In this document: piece after piece, positions 41,222 through 50,205 of the stretch | How the letters are laid out: each line of letters opens with the position of its first letter | Position numbering within the stretch: the first letter of the stretch is position 1 | Origin: an uncultured Rhodospirillaceae bacterium | GTDB taxonomy: Bacteria > Pseudomonadota > Alphaproteobacteria > Azospirillales > Azospirillaceae | Direction of reading: 5' to 3' | DNA length: 64,000 nucleotides | Assembly (NCBI GenBank): GCA_937927415.1 | Contig: CALBDS010000054.1 | Span: 39,345 to 103,344 of the forward strand | Translations under genes and position numbers: made by a program | Notes under the pieces: model-generated | What the model was told of the DNA's origin: nothing | Seen by the model: the letters and a program-made list of their open reading frames with translations, nothing else | Databases searched by the model: none

Positions 41222-43300
41222 TTACACCGCCCGCACGTCGCGCAGAAAATCCTCCACCGCGCGGCTCAGCCGTTCGGCGTTGTCGGACAGATCGCCCACC
41301 TCGCCCAGCACCTGGGCGGCGGCACTGTCGGCGTTCCCGGCGGCGGCTTTGACATGCTCGATGCGTGCGGACACCCCATGGGTGCCGGTCGCGGCCTGTT
41401 GAACGTTGCGGCTGATGTCGGCGGTGGTGGCGTTCTGCTGCTGGATCGCGGCGGCGATGGCGGCGGCGATTTCCGACACGGTGGCGATGGTGCCGACGAT
41501 GGAGCGGATCGCCGCCACCGCGTCGTGGGTCACCCCCTGCATGGCCTGGATCTGCCCGGCGATGTCCACCGTGGCTTTGGCGGTCTGGTTGGCCAGGCTC
41601 TTGACCTCTCCCGCCACCACGGCGAAGCCCTTGCCGGCCTCGCCCGCGCGGGCGGCCTCGATGGTGGCGTTCAGCGCCAACAGGTTGGTCTGGCCGGCGA
41701 TGTCCTGGATCAACTGCACCACGGCACCGATGCGCCCGGCGCTTTCGGCCAGCATTTCCACCATGCCGTCGGCGTGGCGGGCCTCGTCCACCGCGCGCTC
41801 GGCCACCTCGGTGGAACGGCTCACCTGACGGGAGATTTCCTGGATCGAGGCGGTCATCTCCTCGGCGGCCGATGCCACGGTCTGCACGTTGACCGCGGTC
41901 TGTTCGGCGGCGGCGGCGGTGGCCGCCGCCTCGGATTGCGCCTCGTCGGCGACCGACTGCATCGAGCGCGCCGACACCCCCAGCCGCTCGGCCGAGGTGG
42001 TGACCGCCGTCAGCATCCCCGAAATCGAACGGTCGAACGCCGCCACCAGCCGTTCCAGCGCCTGCGTGTGGCGGGCCTTGGTGGCCTCGTCCTGCTGGTG
42101 AAGGGCGGTGAGCCGGTCGGCCTTCTCCAATTCGAGGCGGAATCCTTCCAGCGCGCGGGCCATGGTGCCCAACTCGTCGGCACGGTCGCAATGGGCGACG
42201 GTGAACGCGCGCTCGCCGCGGATGATCCGCTGCATCGCGGCGTTCAGCCCGTTCAGCGGGCGGGTGATGCTGCGGGCGATGGCGGTCAGCGCCACCGCCG
42301 CCCCCAGGCTGAGCAGGGTCAGCACCGCCAGCGTTGCCATCAGATGGGTGGAAGCCTCCCCCTTGGCCGCTGCGGCCAGGGACAGCAGATCGGCGGCGAA
42401 ACGCTCCTCCACCGTGCGCAACAGGTCGATGTAGGCGGTGGCGGCGTCGAACCACCCCTTGGCGGTCACACCCTGCACCGCGCCGCCATAGCCGGCGCCG
42501 ATGGCCACCCCCAGCATGCGGGCCACCGAACGGGCGCGCTCATCCTCCACGGTCTGGGTGTAGAGGCGCTTTTGCTCCGGCGACAGCGCCCCGGCCAGTT
42601 CCAGGGACAGGGCGTTCACCTCTCCCATCAACTGGACCAGCTTGGTGTGGCGGGACGGCTCGAACGCTCCGGCCCGGAAGCCGCCGGCGGCCATGGCCCG
42701 CTGCTGCCCCACCCGTTCCTTCAGCTCCGACAGCACGATCAGGCTGTTGGCCGCCGCCACCATCGCCGGGTCGTCGGGCACCGACGGCAGCGACCGGCCC
42801 AGGGTGAGCGCCGTGCGGATCAGGGCGGAATAGGCCCCCACCGCCTCTTCCGGTGCGATCTGCAGCGCCGACACCCGCCCGCGCAGGGCCGACAGACCGG
42901 CCAGCCCGTCCCGCGCCGTCGCCAGCGGCCCGGCCAGCAGCCCCCCGCCGCCGTTGGCCGCCACCGCCGCCATCCGGTTCTGGGCCGCGGTCACGGCACG
43001 GTCGGACAGGGCGCGCTGCGCCTCCAACGCCGTGCGGTCGGCCTCGGCCCCCTTGCCCGACACGAAGATGGAGGTCAGGCCGCGCTCCTTTTGCAGCTCG
43101 TGCACCGCCGCCGCCAGCCCCATGGCAAGATCGGCGGTTTGCTCCACCGCCGCCGCCCGCTGCTGCGCCTCCACCGTGCCCCAGGCGAAATGGGCCACCA
43201 GCCCCAGGCTGATCAGGGCGGGAACGGCAAAACCGATGACCAGCCGGTGGAGCACGCGGCCCTGCCCGCTCAACGCACCGATGAACGACGACGACACCAT
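41222..43300 (-). CDS. Methyl-accepting chemotaxis protein with NIT sensor domain
   Basis: A 692-residue receptor. A first membrane helix (about 20-40) is followed by a large periplasmic domain with LQKERGLTSIFVSG, the mark of NIT (nitrate/nitrite-sensing) domains, to about residue 310. A second helix, a HAMP domain (ARSITRPLNGLNAAMQRI), and a long signalling coiled coil follow, containing IQDIAGQTNLLALNATIEAARAGEAGKGFAVVAGEVKSLA, the conserved hairpin tip (quoted in pieces as it is a family constant). It would feed a CheA/CheW complex to steer motility. No che genes are adjacent. ATG 43300 is chosen as it places the first helix normally. Confidence 0.92.
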   Translation of the reverse strand: MVSSSFIGALSGQGRVLHRLVIGFAVPALISLGLVAHFAWGTVEAQQRAAAVEQTADLAMGLAAAVHELQKERGLTSIFVSGKGAEADRTALEAQRALSDRAVTAAQNRMAAVAANGGGGLLAGPLATARDGLAGLSALRGRVSALQIAPEEAVGAYSALIRTALTLGRSLPSVPDDPAMVAAANSLIVLSELKERVGQQRAMAAGGFRAGAFEPSRHTKLVQLMGEVNALSLELAGALSPEQKRLYTQTVEDERARSVARMLGVAIGAGYGGAVQGVTAKGWFDAATAYIDLLRTVEERFAADLLSLAAAAKGEASTHLMATLAVLTLLSLGAAVALTAIARSITRPLNGLNAAMQRIIRGERAFTVAHCDRADELGTMARALEGFRLELEKADRLTALHQQDEATKARHTQALERLVAAFDRSISGMLTAVTTSAERLGVSARSMQSVADEAQSEAAATAAAAEQTAVNVQTVASAAEEMTASIQEISRQVSRSTEVAERAVDEARHADGMVEMLAESAGRIGAVVQLIQDIAGQTNLLALNATIEAARAGEAGKGFAVVAGEVKSLANQTAKATVDIAGQIQAMQGVTHDAVAAIRSIVGTIATVSEIAAAIAAAIQQQNATTADISRNVQQAATGTHGVSARIEHVKAAAGNADSAAAQVLGEVGDLSDNAERLSRAVEDFLRDVRAV

Positions 43301-43496
43301 CCGATCCCCCAACCCTTCATACCTGCGGATGCAGAGCAAAACCCGTACCGCGCAGGCTGACATGAAAAGGTTAGAGATTAATCAATCCGGTCACAGTGTC
43401 GGCAGGCGCACACAAAGAATACGTGCCGCACGCTTTGCAGGATGCGTTGCATTTTGCAAATCGCAACGGCCCCATCCGCCAATTCCGCAAAGCAAA

Positions 43497-43530
43497 ACAC
43501 CCGCCCGACGGATCATCGTCGGACGGGTGT
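43497..43530 (-). terminator. Intrinsic terminator after rplS
   Basis: Arms ACACCCGCCCGACG (43497-43510) and CGTCGGACGGGTGT (43517-43530) pair with one mismatch-like position around a 6-base loop. On the minus strand it is followed by a TTTTGCTTT tail, 35 bases after the rplS stop. Confidence 0.9.
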
Positions 43531-43565
43531 TCTGGAAACGGTCCGGGCGCAGGGCCAGCGGACAG

Positions 43566-43958
43566 TTACTCGGCGCTGGCCTTGGTGTTGGTGCCGCGGC
43601 CGGTGGTGCGCTCGGCGATGCGGGCCGACTTGCCGCGACGATCGCGCAGGTAGTACAGCTTCGCGCGGCGCACCGCACCCTTGCGGACCAGCTCGATCGA
43701 GTCGATGCGGGGGCTGTACAGCGGGAACACGCGTTCCACGCCTTCGCCGTAGCTGATCTTGCGCACGGTGAAGGAGGAGTTCACGCCGGCGTTCTTGCGG
43801 GCGATGACGACACCTTCATAGGCCTGGATACGCTCACGCGAGCCTTCCACCACCTTCACATTCACGCGCAGCGTGTCGCCGGGCGAGAATTCCGGGATGG
43901 TCTTGCTGCCCAGGGCCTTCTCGATCTGCTCCTGTTCGAGCTGCTGCAACAGGTTCAT
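43566..43958 (-). CDS. rplS: 50S ribosomal protein L19
   Basis: A 130-residue basic protein: MNLLQQLEQEQIEK, IPEFSPGDTLRVNVKVVEG, RIQAYEGVVIARKNAG, TVRKISYGEGVERVFPLYSP and GAVRRAKLYYLRDRRGK, the full L19 pattern. It sits at the 30S-50S interface. It is the last gene of the ffh-side translation block, 4 bases after trmD, and is followed by a terminator. Confidence 0.98.
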   Translation of the reverse strand: MNLLQQLEQEQIEKALGSKTIPEFSPGDTLRVNVKVVEGSRERIQAYEGVVIARKNAGVNSSFTVRKISYGEGVERVFPLYSPRIDSIELVRKGAVRRAKLYYLRDRRGKSARIAERTTGRGTNTKASAE

Positions 43959-43962
43959 GGCA

Positions 43963-44793
43963 CTATCCCTTTTCCTCGGTGCGCCTCGCGGCGGACCGTT
44001 TCTCTGTCCTGCGCCCGCGGATGCGGGCAGCCGTTTCAACCTCGGCCCGGCGGGCCTCCTCGTAGCGGGTCCACAGGTCCGGGCGCCGGACTTTCGTGAT
44101 CCGCTCCGCCTCGGCAAGCCGCCAGGCGTGAACTTTTGCGTGGTGGCCCGACAGCAGCACCTCCGGCACCGCCCGGTCCACCCCCTGCCCGTCGGTCCAG
44201 ACCGCCGGGCGGGTGTAGTGGGGATATTCCAGCAATCCCCGCTCGAAACTCTCTTCGTCCGTCGTCGCCACATTGCCCATGACGCCGGGCAACAGGCGCA
44301 CCACCGCGTCGATCAGCACCAGGGCCGCCGGTTCGCCGCCGGACAGCACGAAATCGCCGAGGCTGACCTCTTCGACCTCGTGGGCGTCCAGCAGCCGCTG
44401 GTCAACGCCTTCGTACCGGCCGCAGAGCAGGGTCACCGCCGGGGTGGCCGCCAACTCCTTCACCAGCGCCTGATCCAGCACCCGCCCGCGCGGCGACAGG
44501 TAGATCACCCGCCCCCGCTCCGGCGATCCCGGCACGCCACATGTGGCTGTCAGGGCCGCATCCAGCACGTCCGGGCGCATCACCATGCCGGCGCCTCCGC
44601 CGAACGGGGTATCGTCCACGGAGCGGTGTTTATCGCGCGCGAAGGCACGGATGTCCACCGTTTCCAACGACCAGACGCCGTTTTCCAGCGCCTTCCCCGC
44701 CAGACTGTGCCCCACCACCCCCGGAAACATCTCCGGGAACAGGGTCAGCACCCGAACCGACCAGACCTTGGGGCCGGCGGCGCCGTGGTTCAC
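43963..44793 (-). CDS. trmD: tRNA (guanine37-N1)-methyltransferase
   Basis: A 276-residue SPOUT methyltransferase. It has LTLFPEMFPGVVGHSL, DDTPFGGGAGMVMRPDVL, the knot segments IYLSPRGRVLDQ and LLCGRYEGVDQR, and EVSLGDFVLSGGEPAALV. It makes m1G37 in tRNAs with G36, preventing frameshifting. The start is GTG at 44793 in a 4-base overlap with rimM. The C-terminal 30 residues are a basic Arg/Glu tail. Confidence 0.97.
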   Translation of the reverse strand: MNHGAAGPKVWSVRVLTLFPEMFPGVVGHSLAGKALENGVWSLETVDIRAFARDKHRSVDDTPFGGGAGMVMRPDVLDAALTATCGVPGSPERGRVIYLSPRGRVLDQALVKELAATPAVTLLCGRYEGVDQRLLDAHEVEEVSLGDFVLSGGEPAALVLIDAVVRLLPGVMGNVATTDEESFERGLLEYPHYTRPAVWTDGQGVDRAVPEVLLSGHHAKVHAWRLAEAERITKVRRPDLWTRYEEARRAEVETAARIRGRRTEKRSAARRTEEKG

Positions 44794-45377
44794 GGCTCCC
44801 CCTCCCCCACCGCGGCGGTTTCGGCCCCGTCGGAGTCGCCTCCGTCGGGACGGGCTTCCACCACCGCGGGCGGCTCCACCACCACCCGGCCGCCCTTCAC
44901 ATCCACCACCGGCACGCAGGCGCGGGTGAAAGGCAGGAGTTCCAGCTTTCCGTCGGGCCGCTGGATTTCCAGCATGTCGCCGGCGCCGAAATCATAGATG
45001 GCCTTCACCACCCCGAACCGCGCACCGTCCGCCGTTTCCGCCGGCAGGCCGATCAGGTCGGTGTGGTAAAACTCATCCTCATCCTCCGGTTCCGGCAGGG
45101 CGGAGCGGTCCACATAGAGCCGCACCCCGGCCAAAGCCTGGGCCTGCTCGCGGGTGGAGATCCCCTCCACCCGTGCCAGCCACAGCTCCTTGACCTGCCC
45201 GTTCAGCGTCACCCGGAAGCGGCGCTGCCCGTGCTCGTCGCTCAAGGGGCCATAGCCGGCGATGGCGGCGGGATCGTCGGTGAAGCTGCGCAGCTTCACC
45301 AGACCGCGCACCCCGTGGGAGCCGGCGAACTGGCCGATGCAGACCTTCGAAGAGGAAGAGGATGATGCCTGGGACAT
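44790..45377 (-). CDS. rimM: Ribosome maturation factor RimM
   Basis: A 195-residue protein with IGQFAGSHGVRGLVKLRSFTDDP at the N-terminus, LARVEGISTREQAQALAGVRLYV in the first domain, and a PRC-barrel second domain (YHTDLIGLPAETADG, VKAIYDFGAGDMLEI). It binds S19 in the 30S head and aids processing of the 16S 3' region. An acidic Ala-rich tail extends the C-terminus. It is co-transcribed with rpsP and trmD. Confidence 0.96.
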   Translation of the reverse strand: MSQASSSSSSKVCIGQFAGSHGVRGLVKLRSFTDDPAAIAGYGPLSDEHGQRRFRVTLNGQVKELWLARVEGISTREQAQALAGVRLYVDRSALPEPEDEDEFYHTDLIGLPAETADGARFGVVKAIYDFGAGDMLEIQRPDGKLELLPFTRACVPVVDVKGGRVVVEPPAVVEARPDGGDSDGAETAAVGEGEP

Positions 45378-45443
45378 GGTTCAACAGACGAACAGAGCCG
45401 CCGGACGGGTGCACGCGGCACCGCCCGGCACACCCGTTGGGTC

Positions 45444-45797
45444 TTACGCTTCGGCGGCGGCGGCGCGCTGCGCTTCCAGCTTGGCGCGTTCCTGGGCCTT
45501 GGCCTTCGGCGCCGACTTCTTCGGGGTTTCGCGGATGGCGGGCTTTTCCACCAGACCCAGGTTGGCGAGGAACAGCACCACGCGGTCGGTGGGCTGGGCG
45601 CCGACCGACAGCCAATGCTTGGCACGCTCGCCGTCGATCACGATGCGCTGTTCGTGTTCACGCGGCAGCATCGGGTTGTAGGTGCCGATCTTCTCGATGA
45701 AGCGGCCATCGCGCGGGCTGCGGGCGTCGGCGACGACGATGGCGTAGAACGGACGCTTCTTCGCGCCGCCGCGGGCGAGACGGATCTTCAGAGCCAT
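45444..45797 (-). CDS. rpsP: 30S ribosomal protein S16
   Basis: A 117-residue protein starting MALKIRLARGGAKKRPFYAI and containing DARSPRDGRFIEKIGTYNPM, both S16 signatures, with the core ending near residue 80. The last 35 residues are a Lys/Ala-rich extension common in alphaproteobacteria. It stabilises the 30S body. It lies 91 bases after ffh and begins the rpsP-rimM-trmD-rplS run. Confidence 0.97.
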   Translation of the reverse strand: MALKIRLARGGAKKRPFYAIVVADARSPRDGRFIEKIGTYNPMLPREHEQRIVIDGERAKHWLSVGAQPTDRVVLFLANLGLVEKPAIRETPKKSAPKAKAQERAKLEAQRAAAAEA

Positions 45798-45888
45798 TGT
45801 TGAAACAGCTTTCCTGTCAAGTGGTTAGAAACGATCACGGGACTGATGGAGCGTGACTGCCCCACCCGTGGGTTGGTGAAAAAACAAA

Positions 45889-47268
45889 TCAGCGGATGTT
45901 GGGATCGCCGCCGCGCAGGCCGCGGGGCAGCAGCCCCCCCAGCCCGTGGCGCATGATGCCCTTCTTCCCCAATTTCTGGACCTGCTTCATCATCGAGCGC
46001 ATGTCGTCGAACTGCTTCAGCAGCCGGTTCACGTCCTGCACCGTGGTGCCGGACCCGGCAGCGATGCGGCGGCGGCGCGATGCCTTGATGACTTCGGGGT
46101 TCTTGCGTTCGGCCTTGGTCATGGAGGAGATGATCGCCTCCTGCCGCTTGATGACCGAATCGTCGAGCTTGGCGTCCTTCATCTGCGCCTTCAGCTTACC
46201 GATGCCGGGCAGCAGATTCATCATCCCCGACAGCCCGCCCATCTTGCGGATCTGGCGGAGCTGCATGGCCATGTCGTCCAGGTCGAAGCCCTTGCCCTGC
46301 TCCATCTTGCGGGCGAGCTTCTCGGCCTCGTCCTGGTCGATGGTCTCGATGGCCTTTTCCACCAGCGACACCACGTCGCCCATGCCGAGGATGCGGCCGG
46401 CAACACGGTCGGGGTGGAAATCCTCCAGCGCGTCGATCTTTTCACCGACACCCAGCAGCTTGATCGGCTTGCCGGTCACCTGGCGCATGGACAGCGCCGC
46501 ACCGCCGCGGGCGTCGCCGTCGATGCGGGTCAGCACGATGCCGGTGATGCCCACCTTGCCGTCGAAATTGGTGGCGACGGTCACCGCGTCCTGGCCGGTC
46601 ATGGCGTCGGCGACCAGCAGCGTTTCCACCGGGCGGGTGGCGTCGCGCACCGCCGCCACTTCCGCCATCAACTCCTCGTCGATGGACAGGCGGCCGGCGG
46701 TGTCCAGCATCACCACGTCATAGCCTTCCAGCCGCCCGGTTTCCATGGCGCGGCGGGCGATGGTGACGGGGTCCTGGCCGGGGACGATGGGCAGGGTGGC
46801 CACACCGGTCTGGTCGCCCAGAACCTTCAACTGTTCCTGTGCCGCCGGGCGCCGGACGTCCAGCGACGCCATCAGCACCTTCTTGCGCTCGCGGGTCTTG
46901 AGCCGCAGCGCGATCTTGGCGGTGGTGGTGGTCTTGCCCGACCCCTGCAGGCCCACCATCAGCACCGGGATGGGGGCCGGGGCGTTCAGGTTGATCGGCT
47001 CGGCGGTGCCCAGCATCTCCACCAGATTGTCATGGACGATCTTGATGACCTGCTGGCCGGGGGTGACGGAGCGCAGAACCTCCTGCCCCACCGCGCGTTC
47101 CTTGACCTGGGCGACGAAGGACTTGACCACCGGCAGGGCGACGTCGGCCTCCAGCAGCGCGATGCGCACTTCGCGCAACGCTGCAGACACGTCCTCCTCC
47201 GTCAGCGCGCCGCGGCGGCGCAGCTTGTCGAAGATGTCGCCCAGGCGTCCGGTCAGACCTTCGAACAT
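45889..47268 (-). CDS. ffh: Signal recognition particle protein Ffh
   Basis: A 459-residue protein, full length. N domain (1-95) with MFEGLTGRLGDIFDKLRRRG; G domain with G1 VGLQGSGKTTTTAKIA, DVRRPAAQEQL, DTAGRLSIDEEL, TRIDGDARGGAAL; then the Met-rich M domain (about 300-430) that binds 4.5S RNA and signal peptides (MGGLSGMMNLLPGIGKLK, RRRRIAAGSG). Its membrane receptor, FtsY, is encoded about 12 kb away in this window. Confidence 0.98.
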   Translation of the reverse strand: MFEGLTGRLGDIFDKLRRRGALTEEDVSAALREVRIALLEADVALPVVKSFVAQVKERAVGQEVLRSVTPGQQVIKIVHDNLVEMLGTAEPINLNAPAPIPVLMVGLQGSGKTTTTAKIALRLKTRERKKVLMASLDVRRPAAQEQLKVLGDQTGVATLPIVPGQDPVTIARRAMETGRLEGYDVVMLDTAGRLSIDEELMAEVAAVRDATRPVETLLVADAMTGQDAVTVATNFDGKVGITGIVLTRIDGDARGGAALSMRQVTGKPIKLLGVGEKIDALEDFHPDRVAGRILGMGDVVSLVEKAIETIDQDEAEKLARKMEQGKGFDLDDMAMQLRQIRKMGGLSGMMNLLPGIGKLKAQMKDAKLDDSVIKRQEAIISSMTKAERKNPEVIKASRRRRIAAGSGTTVQDVNRLLKQFDDMRSMMKQVQKLGKKGIMRHGLGGLLPRGLRGGDPNIR

Positions 47269-47461
47269 GAAATCCCTCGCTTCCCAGTCCCGTCACCCGG
47301 ACCCGTATGCCCAAACAGAAACGCGCCAGTGCGCGACACTCGCGGACTGACGGACACCCCCCACAGTGGGCGGCGCTGCTTGGAAACATGGGCCAAGGCA
47401 GGAACCCGCACCATAGGCTCCGGCTCTTGCAGAGTCAAAGGATAAGTAACGTTACGTTTCC

Positions 47462-48247
47462 TCAAAGTCCTTGAATAAGCCCGCCGTCCACCCGGATGGA
47501 TGCCCCGGTGATGTAGGAGGCCCGTTCGCTGACCAGAAACGCCACGGCGTCGGCGAATTCCTGCGGGGTTCCGTACCGTCCCATGGGGATCGACTTGCGG
47601 GCGGCGGCGGCCGCTTCGTCCCGCGTCCAGCCGTTGCGTTCGGCGGTGGCGCTGTCGATCTGGTCCACCCGTTCGGTGTGGATCCGGCCCGGCAGCACCA
47701 CGTTGACGGTGATGCCGGCGGGCGCCAGTTCCGTCGCCAGAGTCTTCGACCAGCCGCGCACCGCCCCGCGCACCCCGTTGGACAGGGCCAGATTGGGAAT
47801 CGGCTGTTCCATGCCCGACGAACCGATGGTGACGATCCGCCCCCATCCCCGCGCCCGCATGCCGGGAATCACCCGGTTGGTCAGATGGAACAGCGATGCG
47901 GCCATGGCGGCGAACTGCCCGGTCCACAAAGCTGCAGCGGCACCCTCGGCCGGTCCCGGCGGCGGACCGCCGCTGTTGTTGACGAGAATCGTCAACTCGC
48001 CGTCAGCCAGCGTGCGGTTGGCCAGTTGGTCGATGCTGTCGATATCGGCCAGATCCACACAGTCGACCACGATCCGGGACGCAACTCCCGGCTGCAATTC
48101 TCTAGTCCATGACTGGATTTTGTCGGGCGAGCGGGCGGCGGCGATCACGCTGGCCCCCTCCTCTGCCAGGGTCCGCGCGATGGCGGCTCCCAACCCGCGG
48201 CTGGCACCCAGCACCAAAGCCCGCTTTCCGGTCAGGCCAAGATCCAT
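47462..48247 (-). CDS. SDR-family oxidoreductase
   Basis: A 261-residue short-chain dehydrogenase. It has the Rossmann start LVLGASRGLGAAIARTL, LVNNSGG, and catalytic residues in VTIGSSG (Ser), then ALSNGVRGAVRGWSKTLA; the usual YxxxK is replaced by NxxxR here, so the catalytic Tyr appears missing. IRVDGGLIQGL is the normal C-terminus. Absence of Tyr resembles the non-classical SDR members, so activity is uncertain. It is a single-gene unit; palindrome GTAACGTTAC (47446-47455) follows its stop. Confidence 0.85.
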   Translation of the reverse strand: MDLGLTGKRALVLGASRGLGAAIARTLAEEGASVIAAARSPDKIQSWTRELQPGVASRIVVDCVDLADIDSIDQLANRTLADGELTILVNNSGGPPPGPAEGAAAALWTGQFAAMAASLFHLTNRVIPGMRARGWGRIVTIGSSGMEQPIPNLALSNGVRGAVRGWSKTLATELAPAGITVNVVLPGRIHTERVDQIDSATAERNGWTRDEAAAAARKSIPMGRYGTPQEFADAVAFLVSERASYITGASIRVDGGLIQGL

Positions 48248-48357
48248 GGATCACCCACTATCATCGTCGATGAAAATCATCCCAAGCATGCTCCCGTCGC
48301 GGGTGAGAGTCCACAGACCTATGACGGAGACTGTGGTCCTGTGTTATAAACACGGCC

Positions 48358-48807
48358 ATGTCGATCCGCCGTTCCCCTTTGCCTCCAGATTGGTTGTCCA
48401 TCAGCCGGCGCCTGCGGTTTGAAATCGCCGGTCCTCATGGTGCCGGATGCTGTTGGCAATGCGGGCGCCCTCACGGGCGGGTGGTGCAGACTCTTCCCGA
48501 TGGTCGTTGGCTGCATCCCGACCGCAAGGTCTGGCTGGATGCTGCAGGCCAGGATGGTTTGTGGCCCGATATCGTCGAAGCCTGCAAAGCCCGCAGCACG
48601 CGGGTGGTTCTGGCGGCCTGCCGTATGGATGCGGCTTTGCCGGAATACCGTGTGGTGCTGAAGGGTCTGGATGACACCTTGTCGGGCATCGCCGTGTGGT
48701 GCCAGCGGTGTCACATTCTTTCCCGGCAATACCGTGGGCGGACCCGCTTGGCTGTCTTGTCCCGCCGTGCCATGGGCGATCTGTTCAGCGGACTGTACCG
48801 GCGCTGA
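48358..48807 (+). CDS. Small protein with paired CxxC motifs (HNH-like or zinc ribbon)
   Basis: A 149-residue protein. It has CWQCGRPHG near residue 32 and WCQRCHILSRQYRG near residue 114, a spacing and C-x2-C ... C-x2-C-H layout that would bind one zinc and recalls HNH-fold proteins. WLHPDRKVWLDAAGQDGLW and a conserved-looking VLKGLDDTLSGIAVW lie between. Whether a nuclease His is kept is unclear. It is the last gene before the rep region, facing it, so it may belong to the plasmid-like module. Confidence 0.6.
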   Translation: MSIRRSPLPPDWLSISRRLRFEIAGPHGAGCCWQCGRPHGRVVQTLPDGRWLHPDRKVWLDAAGQDGLWPDIVEACKARSTRVVLAACRMDAALPEYRVVLKGLDDTLSGIAVWCQRCHILSRQYRGRTRLAVLSRRAMGDLFSGLYRR

Positions 48808-49001
48808 TAAGCGCCGGCCCCCGGACATCTCCGGAGCTGCTTTTGCGAAAACGTGGGTGAACTTGGCCGTTGCGACCGTTCGCGCGGGCGTCAGCCCGCG
48901 CGCCTGCAGCCGTGGTGGTTTTTTCGTCTTTGGTGCGTGTGGGGAAGGGGGATTCCTGCTTGCTCTGCAGCTTTGCCCACCACTTTGCCCACAGGCCGGG
49001 G

Positions 49002-49040
49002 CGTTAGAAACGTTAGAAAAGACTCTGTTAGAACAGTTAG
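49002..49040. repeat. Cluster of four GTTAG repeats
   Basis: GTTAGAAA (49002), GTTAGAAAA (49012), GTTAGAAC (49027) and GTTAGGGG (49036) occur within 40 bases in the most AT-rich part of the segment between the CxxC gene and the iterons. It could be an unwinding region or a protein-binding array. Confidence 0.5.
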
Positions 49041-49045
49041 GGGAT

Positions 49046-49064
49046 GGAATCCCTCAGTGATTCC
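49046..49064. repeat. GGAATC/GATTCC inverted repeat beside the iterons
   Basis: GGAATC (49046-49051) and GATTCC (49059-49064) flank a 7-base spacer. A close relative, GGAATCC-CTAA-GGATTCC, lies at 50848-50865, so the pair brackets the rep gene and both iteron blocks. Confidence 0.55.
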
Positions 49065-49083
49065 AAGGCGCTGGAGCAAGTTT

Positions 49084-49173
49084 CGTGGGCGGACTGCTGA
49101 ATCGGTGTGGGCGGACTGCCGAACGCGAGCGTGGGCGGACTGCCGACTCGGTGTGGGCGGACTGCCGATTCAC
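49084..49173 (+). repeat. Iteron block I (four tandem copies)
   Basis: Four tandem copies of about 22-24 bp carry GTGGGCGGACTGCYGA, starting at 49085, 49107, 49131 and 49153. All have the same orientation. The last overlaps the stop codon of the rep gene. The pattern equals that in block II upstream of rep. Iterons are the binding sites of plasmid initiator proteins. Confidence 0.9.
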
Positions 49174-50141
49174 GCGGCTTCGGGTGGCAGGATTTCCACA
49201 AGCGGCGTTTTCGGCTCGTTTGTGGCCCGTTTTTCCCCGGTTTTCGGCATGAAGGTCACGATCACCCGGTCGTTTGCGCTGCGGCGGCGCTTGGGTTTCG
49301 GGCCTCCGGACACGGTTGCGGCGGGATCCTCCTCCTCGGGAAGGGTCAGGACGGTGCCGCGCTCGGCAAAGGCGATGTGGTAATCGGGGATGTTGTCGCA
49401 TTCGATGATGCGTGACAGATCCCGTTTGAAGGACCGCAAATCCTGTGTCGTGCCGCAGCGTTCCGCCAGTTTCGGCAAGGAAATGTGCCAGAATTCCTGA
49501 TTTCCGCAGTGCTTGCGCGCCAATTCATACAGGCGGCGTTCCATGCCGCTTTCCAGATTGTAATAATCCCTGGAAATGGTAATGACGCGCCGGTCTTCGG
49601 TGATTGCCTTGTAGGTCCAGCGGTTCAGCGTGATTTCCACATGGGTCATTACGCGGCGTCCGTTCATCTGCTTGGTCTTGATCTCGTAATCATCCAGCCA
49701 GCCGAACCCGCGCTCCTGTGCCTCGTCACCGGATTTGATGTTGGTTTCGATCACCGTGGTCTGAAGCCGCTGCAGCGATTTCTTGACCAGCTGGTAGCCG
49801 TCCTTGCCCGTCGAGCGGCCGGTCACCCGCATATAGTCATGAAGGTTGATCGCCAGGGTCCGCGCCACGGGAAGCCCACGGTTTACCCGGTCCATCAGCA
49901 GTGTCTGACAGTAGATCAAAAGATCCTTGTCGAAAATCGTCGCCATTCCATAGGGGCCTGGCTTGACGTCGATTCGGATCGTGCCGTGCTTTGTCTGCTT
50001 TTCATAATGGAACGGTTCCGTCCGCCCGTGCTTTTGCAGGGAAAACCACGGATACTCCATCAGCTTGGCATCGTCCTTGACCGGAACGTCGATCAGCGTA
50101 TCGACGAACAGGCAGATCTGGCGATCATCCTGGGCAACCAT
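49170..50141 (-). CDS. Plasmid-type replication initiator (RPA family)
   Basis: A 323-residue protein of the replication initiator protein A type: it has LMEYPWFSLQKHGRTEPF, MATIFDKDLLIYCQTLLMDR, INLHDYMRVTGRSTGKDGY, GFGWLDDYEI, ITISRDYYNLESGMERRLYELARKHCG and FWHISLPKLAERCGT, followed by a basic tail. Two winged-helix domains are expected, binding iterons as monomer and repressing rep as dimer. ATG 50141 is used. The frame continues upstream for 30 codons, but that stretch is an iteron read in reverse. Iterons lie on both sides. No transposase is adjacent. Confidence 0.9.
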   Translation of the reverse strand: MVAQDDRQICLFVDTLIDVPVKDDAKLMEYPWFSLQKHGRTEPFHYEKQTKHGTIRIDVKPGPYGMATIFDKDLLIYCQTLLMDRVNRGLPVARTLAINLHDYMRVTGRSTGKDGYQLVKKSLQRLQTTVIETNIKSGDEAQERGFGWLDDYEIKTKQMNGRRVMTHVEITLNRWTYKAITEDRRVITISRDYYNLESGMERRLYELARKHCGNQEFWHISLPKLAERCGTTQDLRSFKRDLSRIIECDNIPDYHIAFAERGTVLTLPEEEDPAATVSGGPKPKRRRSANDRVIVTFMPKTGEKRATNEPKTPLVEILPPEAA

Positions 50142-50205
50142 GGCAAGCCTCAAACCGTGGGTGAACAGCCGAATGGTAGACACCCTGTTGTCGTGCCGTC
50201 CACAG

